A DNA stretch of 64,000 nt from Micropruina sp. (GCA_016716635.1 JADJVZ010000011.1:682001-746000); one strand, 5' to 3'; positions 24,818 to 35,057 are shown, counted from the first letter of the stretch. Made by a program: numbers and translations. The notes: generated from the sequence alone by a model not told the origin.

Positions 24818-25753
24818 ATGGCAGGCATTGACGACTTCGATCTGGACGCCAGCATGGAGCGCGGCTGGTCCGAGTTCGCGCATCGGCTCGCGGATGTGGT
24901 CGCGTCCATGGACGATGGCGGCGAGCTCACCATCGGCACGGTCGTGACCGAACAGGACGCTCGTCCGCCCTTTATTCGCTTCAGTTGCCGCAAAGACGGC
25001 CTCTTGCTCGCCGAGGCCTCCGGCAACTCCGAGGTGGACGAAGCCCGCCGCTTGACGGCCGCTCAGTTGGCTGAGCTGTCGGCCTCCGGCTGGCAGTCGC
25101 CGACTGAGAATGGCGACCATCCGACGCCAAACTTGTGGCGCGAAGGCACCCAGCACGAGGTGGAGCCCCTCGTGGCCGCCGCGGTTTCGGTGCTCCGAGA
25201 TCATTTCGGGGTGCCGCATCCGGTGTTCCTGGCCCCCGACCAACTCGCCGAGGTGCTGACCCCGGCGCCGGCCGTCGAAGGGGTGGGTGGGGTCGTGATG
25301 CCAGACGATGCCACCGCTACCATGCCGCGCGACGCCGACCACCTGGATTCCTTGGTCGAAGGCGTACTCACGGACATTCTTGGACCGGTGCTGATACGGG
25401 ATACCGATCGCGACTTCGCGATCCGGTTCGGCTCCGCCATGGTGTTCGTCCGTGTGGTGGAGGATGCCGCCGAGGTGCTGGTCTACGCCGTGCTGGTCCA
25501 CGAGATTGAAGGACGCGGACGCGCAACCGAGGTCGTCAACGACCTTAACTCCGACACGCGATTCGTCCGGTTCTTCCTGGTCCGCGACAGGCTGTTCGCC
25601 AGCATTTCAGTGCCCGCGCAGCCGTTCGTGGCGATGCATCTGCGCAAGGCGCTGGCCACCATGAGCCTGCTGGCCGACGGCATCGACGACACCCTCGCGG
25701 AGAAACTTCGGGGCCGAACCACCTTTACCGATCCACCTCCCGAGTCGGCCTGA
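24818..25753 (+). CDS. TY-chaperone/YbjN-like two-domain protein
   Basis: 311 aa. The first half (residues 1-130, RFSCRKDGLLLAEASGN) and the last 120 residues (FVRVVEDAAEVLVYAVLVHE, FVRFFLVRDRLFASI) each look like a small mixed alpha/beta fold of the type-III-chaperone/YbjN kind found in actinobacterial TY-Chap proteins. AAGGAGG precedes ATG 24818. Such proteins are thought to bind partners rather than catalyse, but no client is evident here. Confidence 0.6.
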   Translation: MAGIDDFDLDASMERGWSEFAHRLADVVASMDDGGELTIGTVVTEQDARPPFIRFSCRKDGLLLAEASGNSEVDEARRLTAAQLAELSASGWQSPTENGDHPTPNLWREGTQHEVEPLVAAAVSVLRDHFGVPHPVFLAPDQLAEVLTPAPAVEGVGGVVMPDDATATMPRDADHLDSLVEGVLTDILGPVLIRDTDRDFAIRFGSAMVFVRVVEDAAEVLVYAVLVHEIEGRGRATEVVNDLNSDTRFVRFFLVRDRLFASISVPAQPFVAMHLRKALATMSLLADGIDDTLAEKLRGRTTFTDPPPESA

Positions 25754-25773
25754 CGGCTGCCCTGGGGCGGGGC

Positions 25774-25779
25774 TAGCGT
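25774..25779 (+). promoter_or_regulatory. -10 box of leaderless xfp
   Basis: TAGCGT six bases before ATG 25786, with no ribosome site between. Confidence 0.65.
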
Positions 25780-25785
25780 AGAGGC

Positions 25786-28164
25786 ATGACTGCGAAGCTG
25801 GCTGCCCTTTCCGTGCGTGACATTGAGGCCATGGATGCCTGGTGGCGCGCCAACAACTACCTGACGGTTGGCCAGATCTACCTGATGGCCAACCCTCTGT
25901 TGCGCGAACCGTTGTCGCCGGAGCACATCAAGCCGCGCCTGCTCGGTCACTGGGGCACGAGCCCGGGCTTGGCGTTCATCTGGACGCACGTCTCGTGGCT
26001 GATCCGCCAGACCGGGCAGGAGTGCCTCTACATCACCGGCCCGGGGCACGGCGGCCCCGCGGTGGTCGGCGCGAGCTACCTCGAGGGCACCTACACCGAC
26101 TGCTTCCCGAAGGTGACCCAGGACGAGCCTGGCCTGCTGCGTCTCTTCCGCCAGTTCTCCGCTCCCGGCGGCATTCCCAGCCATGCGTCGGTGACGACGC
26201 CCGGCTCGATCCACGAGGGTGGCGAGCTTGGGTACGCGTTGATCCACGCGTTCGGCACCGTGTTCGACAACCCGGACCTGATCACCATCGGTGTGGTGGG
26301 TGACGGCGAAGCCGAAACCGGTCCCCTCGAGGGTTCCTGGAAGGGCATCTCGTTCCTGAATCCCGTCCACGATGGGGCAGTGCTGCCCATCCTGCACCTG
26401 AACGGCGGCAAGATCGCCGCCCCGACCGTCCTGTCCCGCAAGCCCCGCGAAGAGGTGCGCTCGCTGTTCGAGGGCCACGGTTACGAGGTGCTCGAGGTCG
26501 ACGGCGACGACCTGCCCGGCATGCACGTCCGCTTCAACGAGGCCCTCGTGCACGCCTACACCCGGATCAAGGAGATCCAACAGCAGGCTCGCTCGGGCGA
26601 ATGGGACGGCGTACGTCCGCAGTGGCCCATGATCATCCTGCGCAGCCCCAAGGGGTGGACCGGCCCCGACAAGGTCGACGGCGTGCAGATCGAAGGCACC
26701 TGGCGTGCCCACCAAGTGCCGCTGTCCGGGGTGAAGGAGAACCCCGAACACCTCGCCATGCTCGAAACCTGGCTTCGCTCGTACCGTCCCGAGGAGTTGT
26801 TCGACGAGCTCGGACGCCCGAGCGAGCTGGTCCTAGCGGCGAACCCGGCAAAACCGCAGTCGATGTCGGGAACGCCCTACGCCAACGGCGGCCTCGTGAT
26901 GAAGCCACTGGACCTGCCGGACTTCCGTGATCTCGCGGTCGCCGTCGAGCACCGCGGCGGCGCGAAACTGGAATCGCCCACAAAGCTCGGCGAGTTCATG
27001 CGCGAGGCCTATCGTCGCAACGCCGACAACTTCCGGCTCTTCTGCCCCGATGAGGCGAACTCCAACCGGCTGGGCGCCGTGTTCCAGGCGACCGAACGCA
27101 CCTGGATGGAGGCGGTCACCGCCGACGACACCAAGTTGTCCCACAGCGGCCGGGTCATGGAGGTACTGAGCGAACACAACTGCCATGGCTGGCTGGAGGC
27201 CTACACCCTCACCGGTCGGCACGGTCTCTTCGCGACGTATGAGGCCTTCGCGATGGTGTCGGCCTCACAGACGATCCAGCACGGCAAGTGGCTGCAGGAG
27301 GCCCTGGCGTTGCCTTGGCGCGCCAAGGTGCCGAGCTTGAACATCCTGGTCAGTTCCACGGCGTGGCGCAACGACCACAACGGCTTCAGCCATCAGGGCC
27401 CGGGGCTTTTGCAGCTGCTGCTGAACATGGGGCCCAAGGTCGGACGGGTCTACTTGCCGCCGGACGCCAACTGCCTGTTGAGCGTCGCCGATCACTGCTT
27501 CCGTAGCACCGATTATGTGAACCTGATCGTCCAAGACAAGCAGCCGCAGCCTCAGTGGCTGTCCATGGACGAAGCCATCGATCACTGCACCAAGGGTGCA
27601 ACGGTGTGGGAATGGGCCGGGAACGAGCAGCAGTTCGGTCCGGGCGACCCGTCGATCGTCTTGGCGTGCGCGGGGGACATTCCAACTCTCGAAACGGTGG
27701 CCGCCGCCGAGATCCTGAAGCAGCGCCTTCCCGGCATGAAGGTCCGGGTCGTGAACGTCGTCGACCTCATGACACTCCGGCGCCCGAAGGATCATCCGCA
27801 CGGCATGAGCGAGACCTACTTCCGGGAGCTTTTCACCGACGAGGTGGACGTGGTGTTTGCCTTCCACGGCTACCCCGGTGGGGTGCACCAGTTGGTGCAC
27901 GGGCGTCCCAACGCCGACCGTTTCCGGGCCCGCGGCTTTATCGAGCAGGGCACCACGACCACCCCGTTCGACATGGTCGTCCGGAACCAGATTTCCCGTT
28001 ACCACTTGGTCATGGACGTCATCAACAACGCCCGCTCGCTGCCCAAGGGGGCCGAGGATCTGAAGAAGTGGTGCAGCGCCCAACTGGTGCGTCATGACGA
28101 TTGGATTCGAGAGCATCTCGAGGACATGCCCGAGGTTCGCGACTGGACGCTCGCGCAGTCCTAG
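25786..28164 (+). CDS. xfp: xylulose-5-phosphate/fructose-6-phosphate phosphoketolase
   Basis: 792-aa ThDP enzyme that cleaves xylulose-5-P or fructose-6-P with phosphate to acetyl-P and an aldose phosphate (phosphoketolase route). Motifs: GHWGTSPGLAFIWTH, ITGPGHGGPAVVG, ThDP/Mg site GDGEAETGPLEGSW near residue 173, and FSHQGPGLL. Length is typical. It sits just before the split-barrel and universal stress genes on the same strand. Confidence 0.97.
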   Translation: MTAKLAALSVRDIEAMDAWWRANNYLTVGQIYLMANPLLREPLSPEHIKPRLLGHWGTSPGLAFIWTHVSWLIRQTGQECLYITGPGHGGPAVVGASYLEGTYTDCFPKVTQDEPGLLRLFRQFSAPGGIPSHASVTTPGSIHEGGELGYALIHAFGTVFDNPDLITIGVVGDGEAETGPLEGSWKGISFLNPVHDGAVLPILHLNGGKIAAPTVLSRKPREEVRSLFEGHGYEVLEVDGDDLPGMHVRFNEALVHAYTRIKEIQQQARSGEWDGVRPQWPMIILRSPKGWTGPDKVDGVQIEGTWRAHQVPLSGVKENPEHLAMLETWLRSYRPEELFDELGRPSELVLAANPAKPQSMSGTPYANGGLVMKPLDLPDFRDLAVAVEHRGGAKLESPTKLGEFMREAYRRNADNFRLFCPDEANSNRLGAVFQATERTWMEAVTADDTKLSHSGRVMEVLSEHNCHGWLEAYTLTGRHGLFATYEAFAMVSASQTIQHGKWLQEALALPWRAKVPSLNILVSSTAWRNDHNGFSHQGPGLLQLLLNMGPKVGRVYLPPDANCLLSVADHCFRSTDYVNLIVQDKQPQPQWLSMDEAIDHCTKGATVWEWAGNEQQFGPGDPSIVLACAGDIPTLETVAAAEILKQRLPGMKVRVVNVVDLMTLRRPKDHPHGMSETYFRELFTDEVDVVFAFHGYPGGVHQLVHGRPNADRFRARGFIEQGTTTTPFDMVVRNQISRYHLVMDVINNARSLPKGAEDLKKWCSAQLVRHDDWIREHLEDMPEVRDWTLAQS

Positions 28165-28167
28165 ACT
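28162..28167 (+). promoter_or_regulatory. -10 box inside the xfp stop, leaderless next gene
   Basis: TAGACT, whose TAG is the xfp stop codon, lies seven bases before GTG 28175. This is the only start evidence, since no Shine-Dalgarno sequence exists. Confidence 0.6.
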
Positions 28168-28174
28168 CTCCTTC

Positions 28175-28570
28175 GTGGAGGACTACGGACACGCAGAATC
28201 GTTGCCGCCGGGCGAATGCCGGCAGCTCCTGGCCGACTCATCAGTCGGAAGGGTCTGCTGGCCGACCCCTGAGGGCATTCAGGTGCTCCCGGTGGTCTAT
28301 CGGTTTGATGGCACGGTCATCGTGTTTCGGACGTCGCAAGGCACCCGCCTCGCGGAGCTTCTCAATCCGACCGCGGTGGCCTTCCAGGTCGATGACCTCG
28401 ATATGGGCACGCGCGTGGGATGGACGGTGCTTGTCCAAGGCGTGACAGGCCCAACGTCCGAAGACCACGATCTTGCAGTGCCAGCTGCCTGGGTTCCGGG
28501 GGATCGCTCGCTGAGCATCCAGATCACGCCCCACAGCTGCAATGGACGCGCGGTCGCGGCCGCGGATTGA
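28175..28570 (+). CDS. pyridoxamine-5'-phosphate-oxidase-like split-barrel protein
   Basis: 131 aa. LPPGECRQLLADSSVGRVCW, then PVVYRFDGTVIVFRTSQGTRLAELL, then VAFQVDDLDMGTRVGWTVLVQG. This is the pattern of small FMN- or F420-binding split-barrel proteins. GTG 28175 fits the -10 box; the longer frame overlaps xfp. The following USP gene starts 11 bases after the stop, so they are likely co-transcribed as a redox/stress pair. Confidence 0.8.
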   Translation: MEDYGHAESLPPGECRQLLADSSVGRVCWPTPEGIQVLPVVYRFDGTVIVFRTSQGTRLAELLNPTAVAFQVDDLDMGTRVGWTVLVQGVTGPTSEDHDLAVPAAWVPGDRSLSIQITPHSCNGRAVAAAD

Positions 28571-28581
28571 ACGGAGTCTCC

Positions 28582-29442
28582 ATGGCCTTCCGGGTCATCG
28601 TCGGTTACGACGGATCAGACGATGGCGTGCGCGCCCTCGAATATGCGTGCGGCCAGGTCGTGGTGCGCCAAGGCGAACTTGTGATCATCCACGCCGTCGA
28701 CGACACGGTCATGCGCAGCGCGTGGAGCGTGGTGGTCGACGAGTCGTCGTACAAGAAGGCCGCCATCAAGATGCTCACCGAGGCTTGCGCCACAGCGCGC
28801 GACATGGGCGTCGCCGATGAGGACATCGACGCGGAGATCGTGATGGGTCATCCGTCGACGGCGATGATCCGACTCAGCAACGAGGCCGATCTGGTGGTCG
28901 TGGGTCGGCGGTCGTCCGCGAGTAGCGACCGACTCTACGTTGGCAGCACCGGCACAGCGGCTGCCACGCAGGCCAGTTGCCCCGTCATCATGGTCTCCCA
29001 GGAGGACGAGATTGTCGGGGTGGGTGGCACTGTCGGCCTGGCCGTCGACTACGCCGATCCGGCCAACGCCGCCATCGAATGGGCGCTCACCGAGGCGGCT
29101 CGCGTTGAGAGCCGCCTTCGCGTGATGTCGATCGTTCGGCGCCCTTCTCGGCGCTTCTTCGGCGGCAGCGAGGTGAGCGCTGAAACGCAAGCGTCGGTCG
29201 TCGAGGAGGCGCGCCGGCGCCTCGTCGAGATCGTCGCGCCGCTCGCGAGCGTCCATCCGGGCCTCGAGGTTGAGTACGACGTCACTTACGGCGATCCCGG
29301 TGAAACGCTGGTGGCCGCCTCGGCGACTCTTCATCTTCTTGTCATCGGCCTGATGTCCACGTGGACGACTCGCGCGGTCGGCGGCGTAGCGCGGGCCGTG
29401 ATGACTCACGCGCACTGCCCGGTCGCGCTCATCCATAGCTGA
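28582..29442 (+). CDS. tandem universal stress protein
   Basis: 286 aa with two UspA domains: 1-140 (FRVIVGYDGSDDGVRALEYA...VVVGRRSSASSDRLYVGST) and about 148-286 (GGTVGLAVDYADPANAAIEW...LVIGLMSTWTT...HCPVALIHS). Domain 1 keeps much of the ATP-binding G-x2-G-x9-G region; domain 2 is more degenerate. ACGGAG precedes ATG 28582. Cytoplasmic stress protein, probably nucleotide-binding. Confidence 0.88.
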   Translation: MAFRVIVGYDGSDDGVRALEYACGQVVVRQGELVIIHAVDDTVMRSAWSVVVDESSYKKAAIKMLTEACATARDMGVADEDIDAEIVMGHPSTAMIRLSNEADLVVVGRRSSASSDRLYVGSTGTAAATQASCPVIMVSQEDEIVGVGGTVGLAVDYADPANAAIEWALTEAARVESRLRVMSIVRRPSRRFFGGSEVSAETQASVVEEARRRLVEIVAPLASVHPGLEVEYDVTYGDPGETLVAASATLHLLVIGLMSTWTTRAVGGVARAVMTHAHCPVALIHS

Positions 29443-29472
29443 GCTGCCGCGGCCGACTAGGCTGGCCGCGCC

Positions 29473-32400
29473 ATGGAGACCTTGCGCCTGACCTTTCCCG
29501 AGGACCTCCCGATCACGGCCAGCGTGCCGCTCATTCGGGTGGCGCTCGAGAACGCCCAAGTCATCGTGGTGGCGGGCGAGACCGGCTCCGGCAAGACCAC
29601 CCAACTGCCGAAGATCTGTCTCCTCGCCGGACGCAAGACCATCGCGCACACCCAGCCGCGCCGGATCGCGGCGCGGGCCGTGGCCGAGCGGCTGGCCGAA
29701 GAACTCGCCGTGCCGCTGGGTGACGTCGTCGGTTACCAGGTGCGGTTCACGCGGCGGACGTCCAAGGCCACCCGGGTCAAGGTCATGACCGACGGTGTGC
29801 TGCTGGCCGAGATCGCCCACGACCGGGATCTACGCGCCTACGACACGATCATCATCGACGAGGCTCATGAGCGCAGCCTCAACATCGACTTCCTGCTCGG
29901 CTACCTGAAGCAGTTGCTGCCGAGGCGCCCGGAGCTGAAGGTGATCATCACCTCGGCCACCATCGACACCGATCGGTTCTCCGAGCATTTCGGGGGCGCT
30001 CCCATCATCGAGGTGTCGGGGCGGACGTATCCGGTCGAGGTTCGGTATCGCCCGGTGGTGGGGGATGCCGCAGAGCGTGACCGCGACCAGGTGCGGGCCG
30101 TCTGCGATGCCGTCACCGAGCTGGCGACCCCGAACGACTGGGGCGACATCCTGGTGTTCTTCGCCGGCGAGCGCGAGATCCGGGACGCCGCGGACGCCCT
30201 CTCCGCGCTGAACCTGCCGTTCACCGAGGTGTTGCCGCTGTATGGACGGCTGTCCGCCGCGGAACAGCATCGGGTCTTCGCGTCCCACACGGGCCGCCGG
30301 ATCGTGCTGGCCACCAACGTTGCCGAAACCTCGCTCACGGTGCCCGGCATCCGGTACGTCGTGGATCCCGGGTTCGCGCGGATCTCGCGCTATTCGGCGC
30401 GGACGAAGGTCCAACGGCTGCCCATCGAGCCGATTTCGCAGGCCTCGGCGAACCAGCGCGCCGGCCGGTGCGGACGCCTCGGCCCCGGCATCGCGATTCG
30501 GCTCTACTCCGAGGAGGACTACCTCACCCGGCCGGAGTTCACCGAACCCGAGATTCTGCGCACCAACCTGGCCTCGGTCATCCTGGCGATGGCGCAGGCC
30601 CGCCTCGGAGCCATCAGCGCCTTCCCCTTCATCGAGCCGCCGGATTCGGCGCACGTCCGCGACGGTCTCCGGCTGCTCAGCGAACTGGGGGCCATCGAGA
30701 GCGCGAAGAGCGACGACGTCCGCCTCACCAAGGTCGGGCACAAGCTCGCCCGCATGCCGCTCGATCCGCGGCTGGCGCGGATGCTCGTCGAGGCGGAGCG
30801 GTTGGGGTGCCTTCGCGAACTGCTGGTGCTGGCGTCGGGGTTGACGATCCAAGATCCGCGCGAGCGTCCGACGGAACACCAGGCGCAGGCCGATCTCATG
30901 CATCGCCGCTTCTGGGCGCCGGTCGCTGCCGAGGGTGAGGAATCCAGCCCGGACGGGTCAGACTTCGCCGCCTTCATTCGGCTGTGGGACTACCTGCGGG
31001 ACTCGCGGCACCACCTGTCGGGCAACGCCTTCCGCCGCATGTGCCGCGACGAGTACCTGAACTTCCTGCGCATCCGCGAGTGGCAAGACCTCCACGCCCA
31101 ACTCAAAGAGGTCTGCCAAGAACTCGGCATGCAGCGCAACACCGAAGCCGGCTCTTTGGAGGGGGTCCACACGGCCGTCCTCTCCGGGTTGCTCTCGCAC
31201 GTGGGCCTGCTGGACGAGCGGGTGAAGCCGGTGCGCGGCAAGCGTCCGGGCCCGCGGGAGTACATCGGGGCCCGAGGGGCGCGCTTCGCCATCAGCCCCG
31301 GCTCGTCGGCGGCCCGGCAATCGCCGCCGCTGATCGTGGCCTACGAGTTGGTGGAGACTTCCAGACTGTGGGCGCGCACGGTGGCTCCCGTGCGTGAGGA
31401 GTGGATCGAGGAGGTTGGCGGGCACCTGCTGAAGCGGAACCTCTCCGAGCCCCGATGGGACGAGCGCGGCGGTCAGGCCGTCGCCACGCAGCGGCTCACG
31501 CTTCTCGGCGTTCCGCTGGGGGATCGGCTCGTGTCTTTGGGGAAGATCGATCCGGTCTTGGCCAGGGACATCTTCATTCAGTCGGCTCTTGTCGAGGGCC
31601 GTTGGCACACGCGGCATCACTTCTTTGCCCGCAACGCCGAGCGGCGGGCCGAGGCCGAGGCGCTGGGGGAGCGTGTGCGGCGCCGTGACATCGTCGTGGA
31701 CGACCGCGCCATCTTCAGCTTCTACGCCGAGCGGATCCCGGACTCGATCGTGTCCGTGGCCCATTTCGATCGCTGGTGGCGCGAGGCCCGGCGCACCGAC
31801 GAGCATCTTCTTGACCTCGCCATGGACGACCTGCTGTTGGGCGACGAAGGCGTCGATCCGGACGCCTACCCTGAGACCTGGCAGGTGGGCGGCCTCGACC
31901 TCGCGGTCGACTACACGTTCGATCCTGGGGCTGGCGAAGACGGCGTCACCGTGGTCGTGCCCCTGGGCAAACTCAACCAGGCCCCGCCCTCGGCGTTCAC
32001 CTGGCAGGTGCCAGGGCTTCGGGTCGAGCTGGCTACCGAGCTCATTCGGACCTTGCCCAAGCAGCTCCGAACCCGGTTCGTGCCGGCCCCCAACTACGCC
32101 GCGTCGGCTGTTGCCGATCTGCGCGGAGACCCCGCCGCCGTGTCGTTCGGGGAGGCCCTGGCGGCTGCGCTGACGCGGGCGTCGGGGGTAGCCGTGAGTG
32201 CCGCCGACTTCCGTCCGGACGCCCTTCCGAGCCATCTCCGCGTGCGCTTCGACATCGTCCAAGGACAAAAGCAGATCGCAACCGGTGAGGATCTCGCCGA
32301 GCTCCGTCGGACGCTTGCCCCGCAAGTCTCGGCCACCATCGCGAAGGCCGCCGGCGGCACCGTGAAGCCGAAGTCCACCACCTGGACCTTCGGCACGATT

Positions 32401-33243
32401 CCACGTCGCGTGGACGCTCGGGGCGGGCTCACCGGATTCCCGGGGCTCGTCGATCGGCTGGACGGCGTGAGCGTCGAGGTGCACGAGTCGCAGCGGGTCG
32501 CGGACCTCGCGCACGTTCGGGGCGTCCGCCGGCTGATCGCGTTGACGACCCCCGATCCGGTGAAGTGGACCGTCTCCCACCTGTCGAATCCGGTGAAGTT
32601 CGCGTTGGCGTCCTCGCCGTACCCGTCCGTGCCCGACCTGCTGGCCGATTGCCGCTTGAAGGCCATCGATCAGCTCATGCGCGAGTCGGTGGCCGAGGTG
32701 ACGAGCGTCCGCGATCAGGCGTCCTTCCAACGCCTCGCCGATACGGTGCGCGCGGGTGCCGCGGATCGCATGCTGCAGGTGGTCAATCAGGTCGGGGCCA
32801 TGCTCACCACCGCCGGGGAGGTGCGCCGCGAGGTCGCCGAGTTGCCCGCCGGTAGCTCCGCCACCGCAGCCGACGTCACTGAGCAGGTGGACAACCTGCT
32901 GTTCCGCGGGTTCGTGGCCGCGACGCCGGATCCGTGGTGGGGACGGCTGCCGCGGTATCTGCAGGCGGCGCGCGTCCGGGTGACCGCCGCGAAGAGCAAC
33001 CCGAGCCGCGATCTGGCGCTGCTGGACACCATCATGGAACTCGAAGCCGAGTACGGCGCGGCGTGCGCCCGCTATCCCGACAAGGTGTTGCCGACCGAGG
33101 TCGCCGACGTCGGTTGGCTGCTTGAGGAGCAGCGGGTCAGCATGTTCGCCCAGACCTTGGGCACAGCCGTCCCGGTGTCACCCAAACGCATTCGGACGGC
33201 TCTCGCCACGCTGCCCAGCCCCACAAAATCGGCTCTCGGCTGA
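29473..33243 (+). CDS. hrpA: HrpA-type ATP-dependent RNA helicase
   Basis: 1256-aa DEAH helicase. Walker A GETGSGKTTQ at 35-44, DEAH in IIDEAHERSLNIDF near 129, SAT (ITSATIDT), and the motif VI region QRAGRCGRLGPG. The HA2/OB region follows, then the long C-terminal DUF3418 domain characteristic of HrpA. In E. coli HrpA resolves collided ribosomes. TAGGCT lies nine bases before ATG 29473. Length is typical for the family. Confidence 0.95.
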   Translation: METLRLTFPEDLPITASVPLIRVALENAQVIVVAGETGSGKTTQLPKICLLAGRKTIAHTQPRRIAARAVAERLAEELAVPLGDVVGYQVRFTRRTSKATRVKVMTDGVLLAEIAHDRDLRAYDTIIIDEAHERSLNIDFLLGYLKQLLPRRPELKVIITSATIDTDRFSEHFGGAPIIEVSGRTYPVEVRYRPVVGDAAERDRDQVRAVCDAVTELATPNDWGDILVFFAGEREIRDAADALSALNLPFTEVLPLYGRLSAAEQHRVFASHTGRRIVLATNVAETSLTVPGIRYVVDPGFARISRYSARTKVQRLPIEPISQASANQRAGRCGRLGPGIAIRLYSEEDYLTRPEFTEPEILRTNLASVILAMAQARLGAISAFPFIEPPDSAHVRDGLRLLSELGAIESAKSDDVRLTKVGHKLARMPLDPRLARMLVEAERLGCLRELLVLASGLTIQDPRERPTEHQAQADLMHRRFWAPVAAEGEESSPDGSDFAAFIRLWDYLRDSRHHLSGNAFRRMCRDEYLNFLRIREWQDLHAQLKEVCQELGMQRNTEAGSLEGVHTAVLSGLLSHVGLLDERVKPVRGKRPGPREYIGARGARFAISPGSSAARQSPPLIVAYELVETSRLWARTVAPVREEWIEEVGGHLLKRNLSEPRWDERGGQAVATQRLTLLGVPLGDRLVSLGKIDPVLARDIFIQSALVEGRWHTRHHFFARNAERRAEAEALGERVRRRDIVVDDRAIFSFYAERIPDSIVSVAHFDRWWREARRTDEHLLDLAMDDLLLGDEGVDPDAYPETWQVGGLDLAVDYTFDPGAGEDGVTVVVPLGKLNQAPPSAFTWQVPGLRVELATELIRTLPKQLRTRFVPAPNYAASAVADLRGDPAAVSFGEALAAALTRASGVAVSAADFRPDALPSHLRVRFDIVQGQKQIATGEDLAELRRTLAPQVSATIAKAAGGTVKPKSTTWTFGTIPRRVDARGGLTGFPGLVDRLDGVSVEVHESQRVADLAHVRGVRRLIALTTPDPVKWTVSHLSNPVKFALASSPYPSVPDLLADCRLKAIDQLMRESVAEVTSVRDQASFQRLADTVRAGAADRMLQVVNQVGAMLTTAGEVRREVAELPAGSSATAADVTEQVDNLLFRGFVAATPDPWWGRLPRYLQAARVRVTAAKSNPSRDLALLDTIMELEAEYGAACARYPDKVLPTEVADVGWLLEEQRVSMFAQTLGTAVPVSPKRIRTALATLPSPTKSALG

Positions 33244-33292
33244 ACCCGTGGCTCGAAGGCTGCGCAACCGGGGACTCTGGGCTTCGGCCACG

Positions 33293-33298
33293 TAAACT
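33293..33298 (+). promoter_or_regulatory. -10 box of leaderless PAC2 gene
   Basis: TAAACT seven bases before GTG 33306 (ten before ATG 33309); no ribosome site. Confidence 0.55.
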
Positions 33299-33305
33299 CA
33301 AGGGC

Positions 33306-34196
33306 GTGATGGATCCACGCCTGCTATACACGTTCAACCCGGACGTCTGGGAGCAGCTCAAAGGCACCAAGCCGGTGCTTATTCACCTGCTGGATGGTTT
33401 TGTGGACGCCGGGGGCGTCAGCGCGGGCCTGCGCCAGTTCCTGGTCGACGCCGGAAGCCCGCAGGTGCTGGCCGACTTCGACATCGACCAGTTGCACGAC
33501 TACCGCAGCCGCCGTCCGGTGATGACCTTCGACACCAACTCCTGGGTGGGCCTGAACGAGTACCACCTCACCATGGACGTCCTGACCGACGCCAATGGCC
33601 AGTACTTCCTGCTGTTCCACGGGCCCGAGCCCGACGCGCAATGGCACCGGACGGTGAAAGCCGTGCTCGGCCTCGCAGAGCGCCTTGAGGTTTCCCGTTT
33701 GATCACGGTCACGGGCATTCCGATGGCGGTGCCGCACACGCGTCCGACCTTGGTCACCACGCATGCGACCGACCCCGAGCTCGCGCGGGGTAACCCGGCA
33801 TGGGTTGATCGCGTTCAGGTGCCGGCGAGCTTGTCCGCGATGTTGGAGTACACGGCGGGGGAGAGTGACCACCTTGGGCAGGGTTTCGTGGCGCACGTGC
33901 CGCACTACCTCGCGCAGACGCAGTTCCCGCAGGCGATTTTGGCCGTCTTGGGCAAGATCACCGACGCTACCGGCCTTCGCTTCGACACCGCTGAGCTCGA
34001 GCGGCAGGCGCGCCAGCGCACCGAAGCCATCACGGCCGAAATTGACGCCGACGGCGACTTCCCTGAGGTGCTGCACACCCTTGAGGGTCAATATGACGAC
34101 ATGGCCTCGCGGGGTCTGGCTTCGATACCGACGGCCGATGAGCTCGGCGCTGCGGTCGAGCGCTTCCTGCGGGAGCAGGGCGACGAGGGCCCGTAA
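33306..34196 (+). CDS. PAC2-family protein
   Basis: 296 aa. PVLIHLLDGFVDAGGVSAGLRQFL, YRSRRPVMTF and VTGIPMAVPHTRP match PAC2 (proteasome assembly chaperone 2) proteins widespread in actinobacteria. The bacterial function is not established; a link to proteasome assembly is family-based. Its TAA overlaps the ATG of tesB by one base, so the two are translationally coupled. Confidence 0.85.
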   Translation: MMDPRLLYTFNPDVWEQLKGTKPVLIHLLDGFVDAGGVSAGLRQFLVDAGSPQVLADFDIDQLHDYRSRRPVMTFDTNSWVGLNEYHLTMDVLTDANGQYFLLFHGPEPDAQWHRTVKAVLGLAERLEVSRLITVTGIPMAVPHTRPTLVTTHATDPELARGNPAWVDRVQVPASLSAMLEYTAGESDHLGQGFVAHVPHYLAQTQFPQAILAVLGKITDATGLRFDTAELERQARQRTEAITAEIDADGDFPEVLHTLEGQYDDMASRGLASIPTADELGAAVERFLREQGDEGP

Positions 34197-35038
34197 TGCC
34201 CGAGAGTGCGGCCGAACTCGTCGATCTCCTCAACCTGGCGACCACCGGTGATGACCAGTTTCGGGCCGCCCAGCCGGTGTCGACCCTGCAGCGGGTCTTC
34301 GGTGGACAGGTGCTCGCACAGGCGCTAGCCGCGGCGTACGAGACGATGCCCGATGGCCGTCAGGCGCACTCGCTCAACGCCTACTTCTTGCGTCCCGGCG
34401 ACGTAGACGTTCCCATCGACTACGAGGTCGGGCGCACGATGGACGGACGTCGCTTCTCGAACCGTCGGGTCACTGCGAGCCAAGGTGACCGGACGATCTT
34501 CGCCATGTCGACCTCGTTTCATGTTCCCGAACCCGGGTTGGATCACTCTGCGCCCGTCCCGAGCCCCGTCGATGCTCCCGAGGACTGCCCCCTGCTCTCC
34601 GAGGTTCTAGGCGCCCGCTCGGCCGTCGCCGCCCAAACCTGGCGCCAAGAATGGGGCGTCATCGATGCCCGTTTCGCCGGCGAGACCGACGGCGTCGGCG
34701 GCCGTGGCATGCGGGTCTGGGTCCGCGTCCGCGAGGGGCTGCCCGAAGATCCGCGGGTGCATCAGATGGCGCTGGCCTACTTGTCAGACCTGACCTTGCT
34801 CGCGGTGAGCGTTCTGGGGCATCCGGTGCAGTGGGCCTCGCCGGGCTTGATCGCGGCCTCCATCGATCACTCGATGTGGTTCCACCGACCGGCCCGCGCC
34901 GATGAGTGGTTGCTCTACGACCAATGGTCCCCGTCGGCCTCCAGTGCGCTCGGGTTCTCGTTGGGGCGACTTTTCCAAGACGGCGCCGTGGTGGCCTCGT
35001 GCGCCCAAGAGGGTTTGGTCCGCGTCCAGGACGCCTGA
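34196..35038 (+). CDS. tesB: acyl-CoA thioesterase II
   Basis: 280-aa double hot-dog thioesterase hydrolysing acyl-CoA. FGGQVLAQALAAAYETM and HSLNAYFLRPGD are N-terminal signatures; SIDHSMWFHRPARADEWLLY is the conserved C-terminal motif with the catalytic aspartate. ATG 34196 overlaps the PAC2 stop (TAATG). Length is normal. Confidence 0.93.
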   Translation: MPESAAELVDLLNLATTGDDQFRAAQPVSTLQRVFGGQVLAQALAAAYETMPDGRQAHSLNAYFLRPGDVDVPIDYEVGRTMDGRRFSNRRVTASQGDRTIFAMSTSFHVPEPGLDHSAPVPSPVDAPEDCPLLSEVLGARSAVAAQTWRQEWGVIDARFAGETDGVGGRGMRVWVRVREGLPEDPRVHQMALAYLSDLTLLAVSVLGHPVQWASPGLIAASIDHSMWFHRPARADEWLLYDQWSPSASSALGFSLGRLFQDGAVVASCAQEGLVRVQDA

Positions 35039-35057
35039 ACCCGGCCCGGGCTCGCTT

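Noticed and set aside
29458..29463. TAGGCT as a leaderless -10 for hrpA
   Set aside because: Nine bases from ATG instead of 6-7, so a short leader is possible; left out of the leaderless set.
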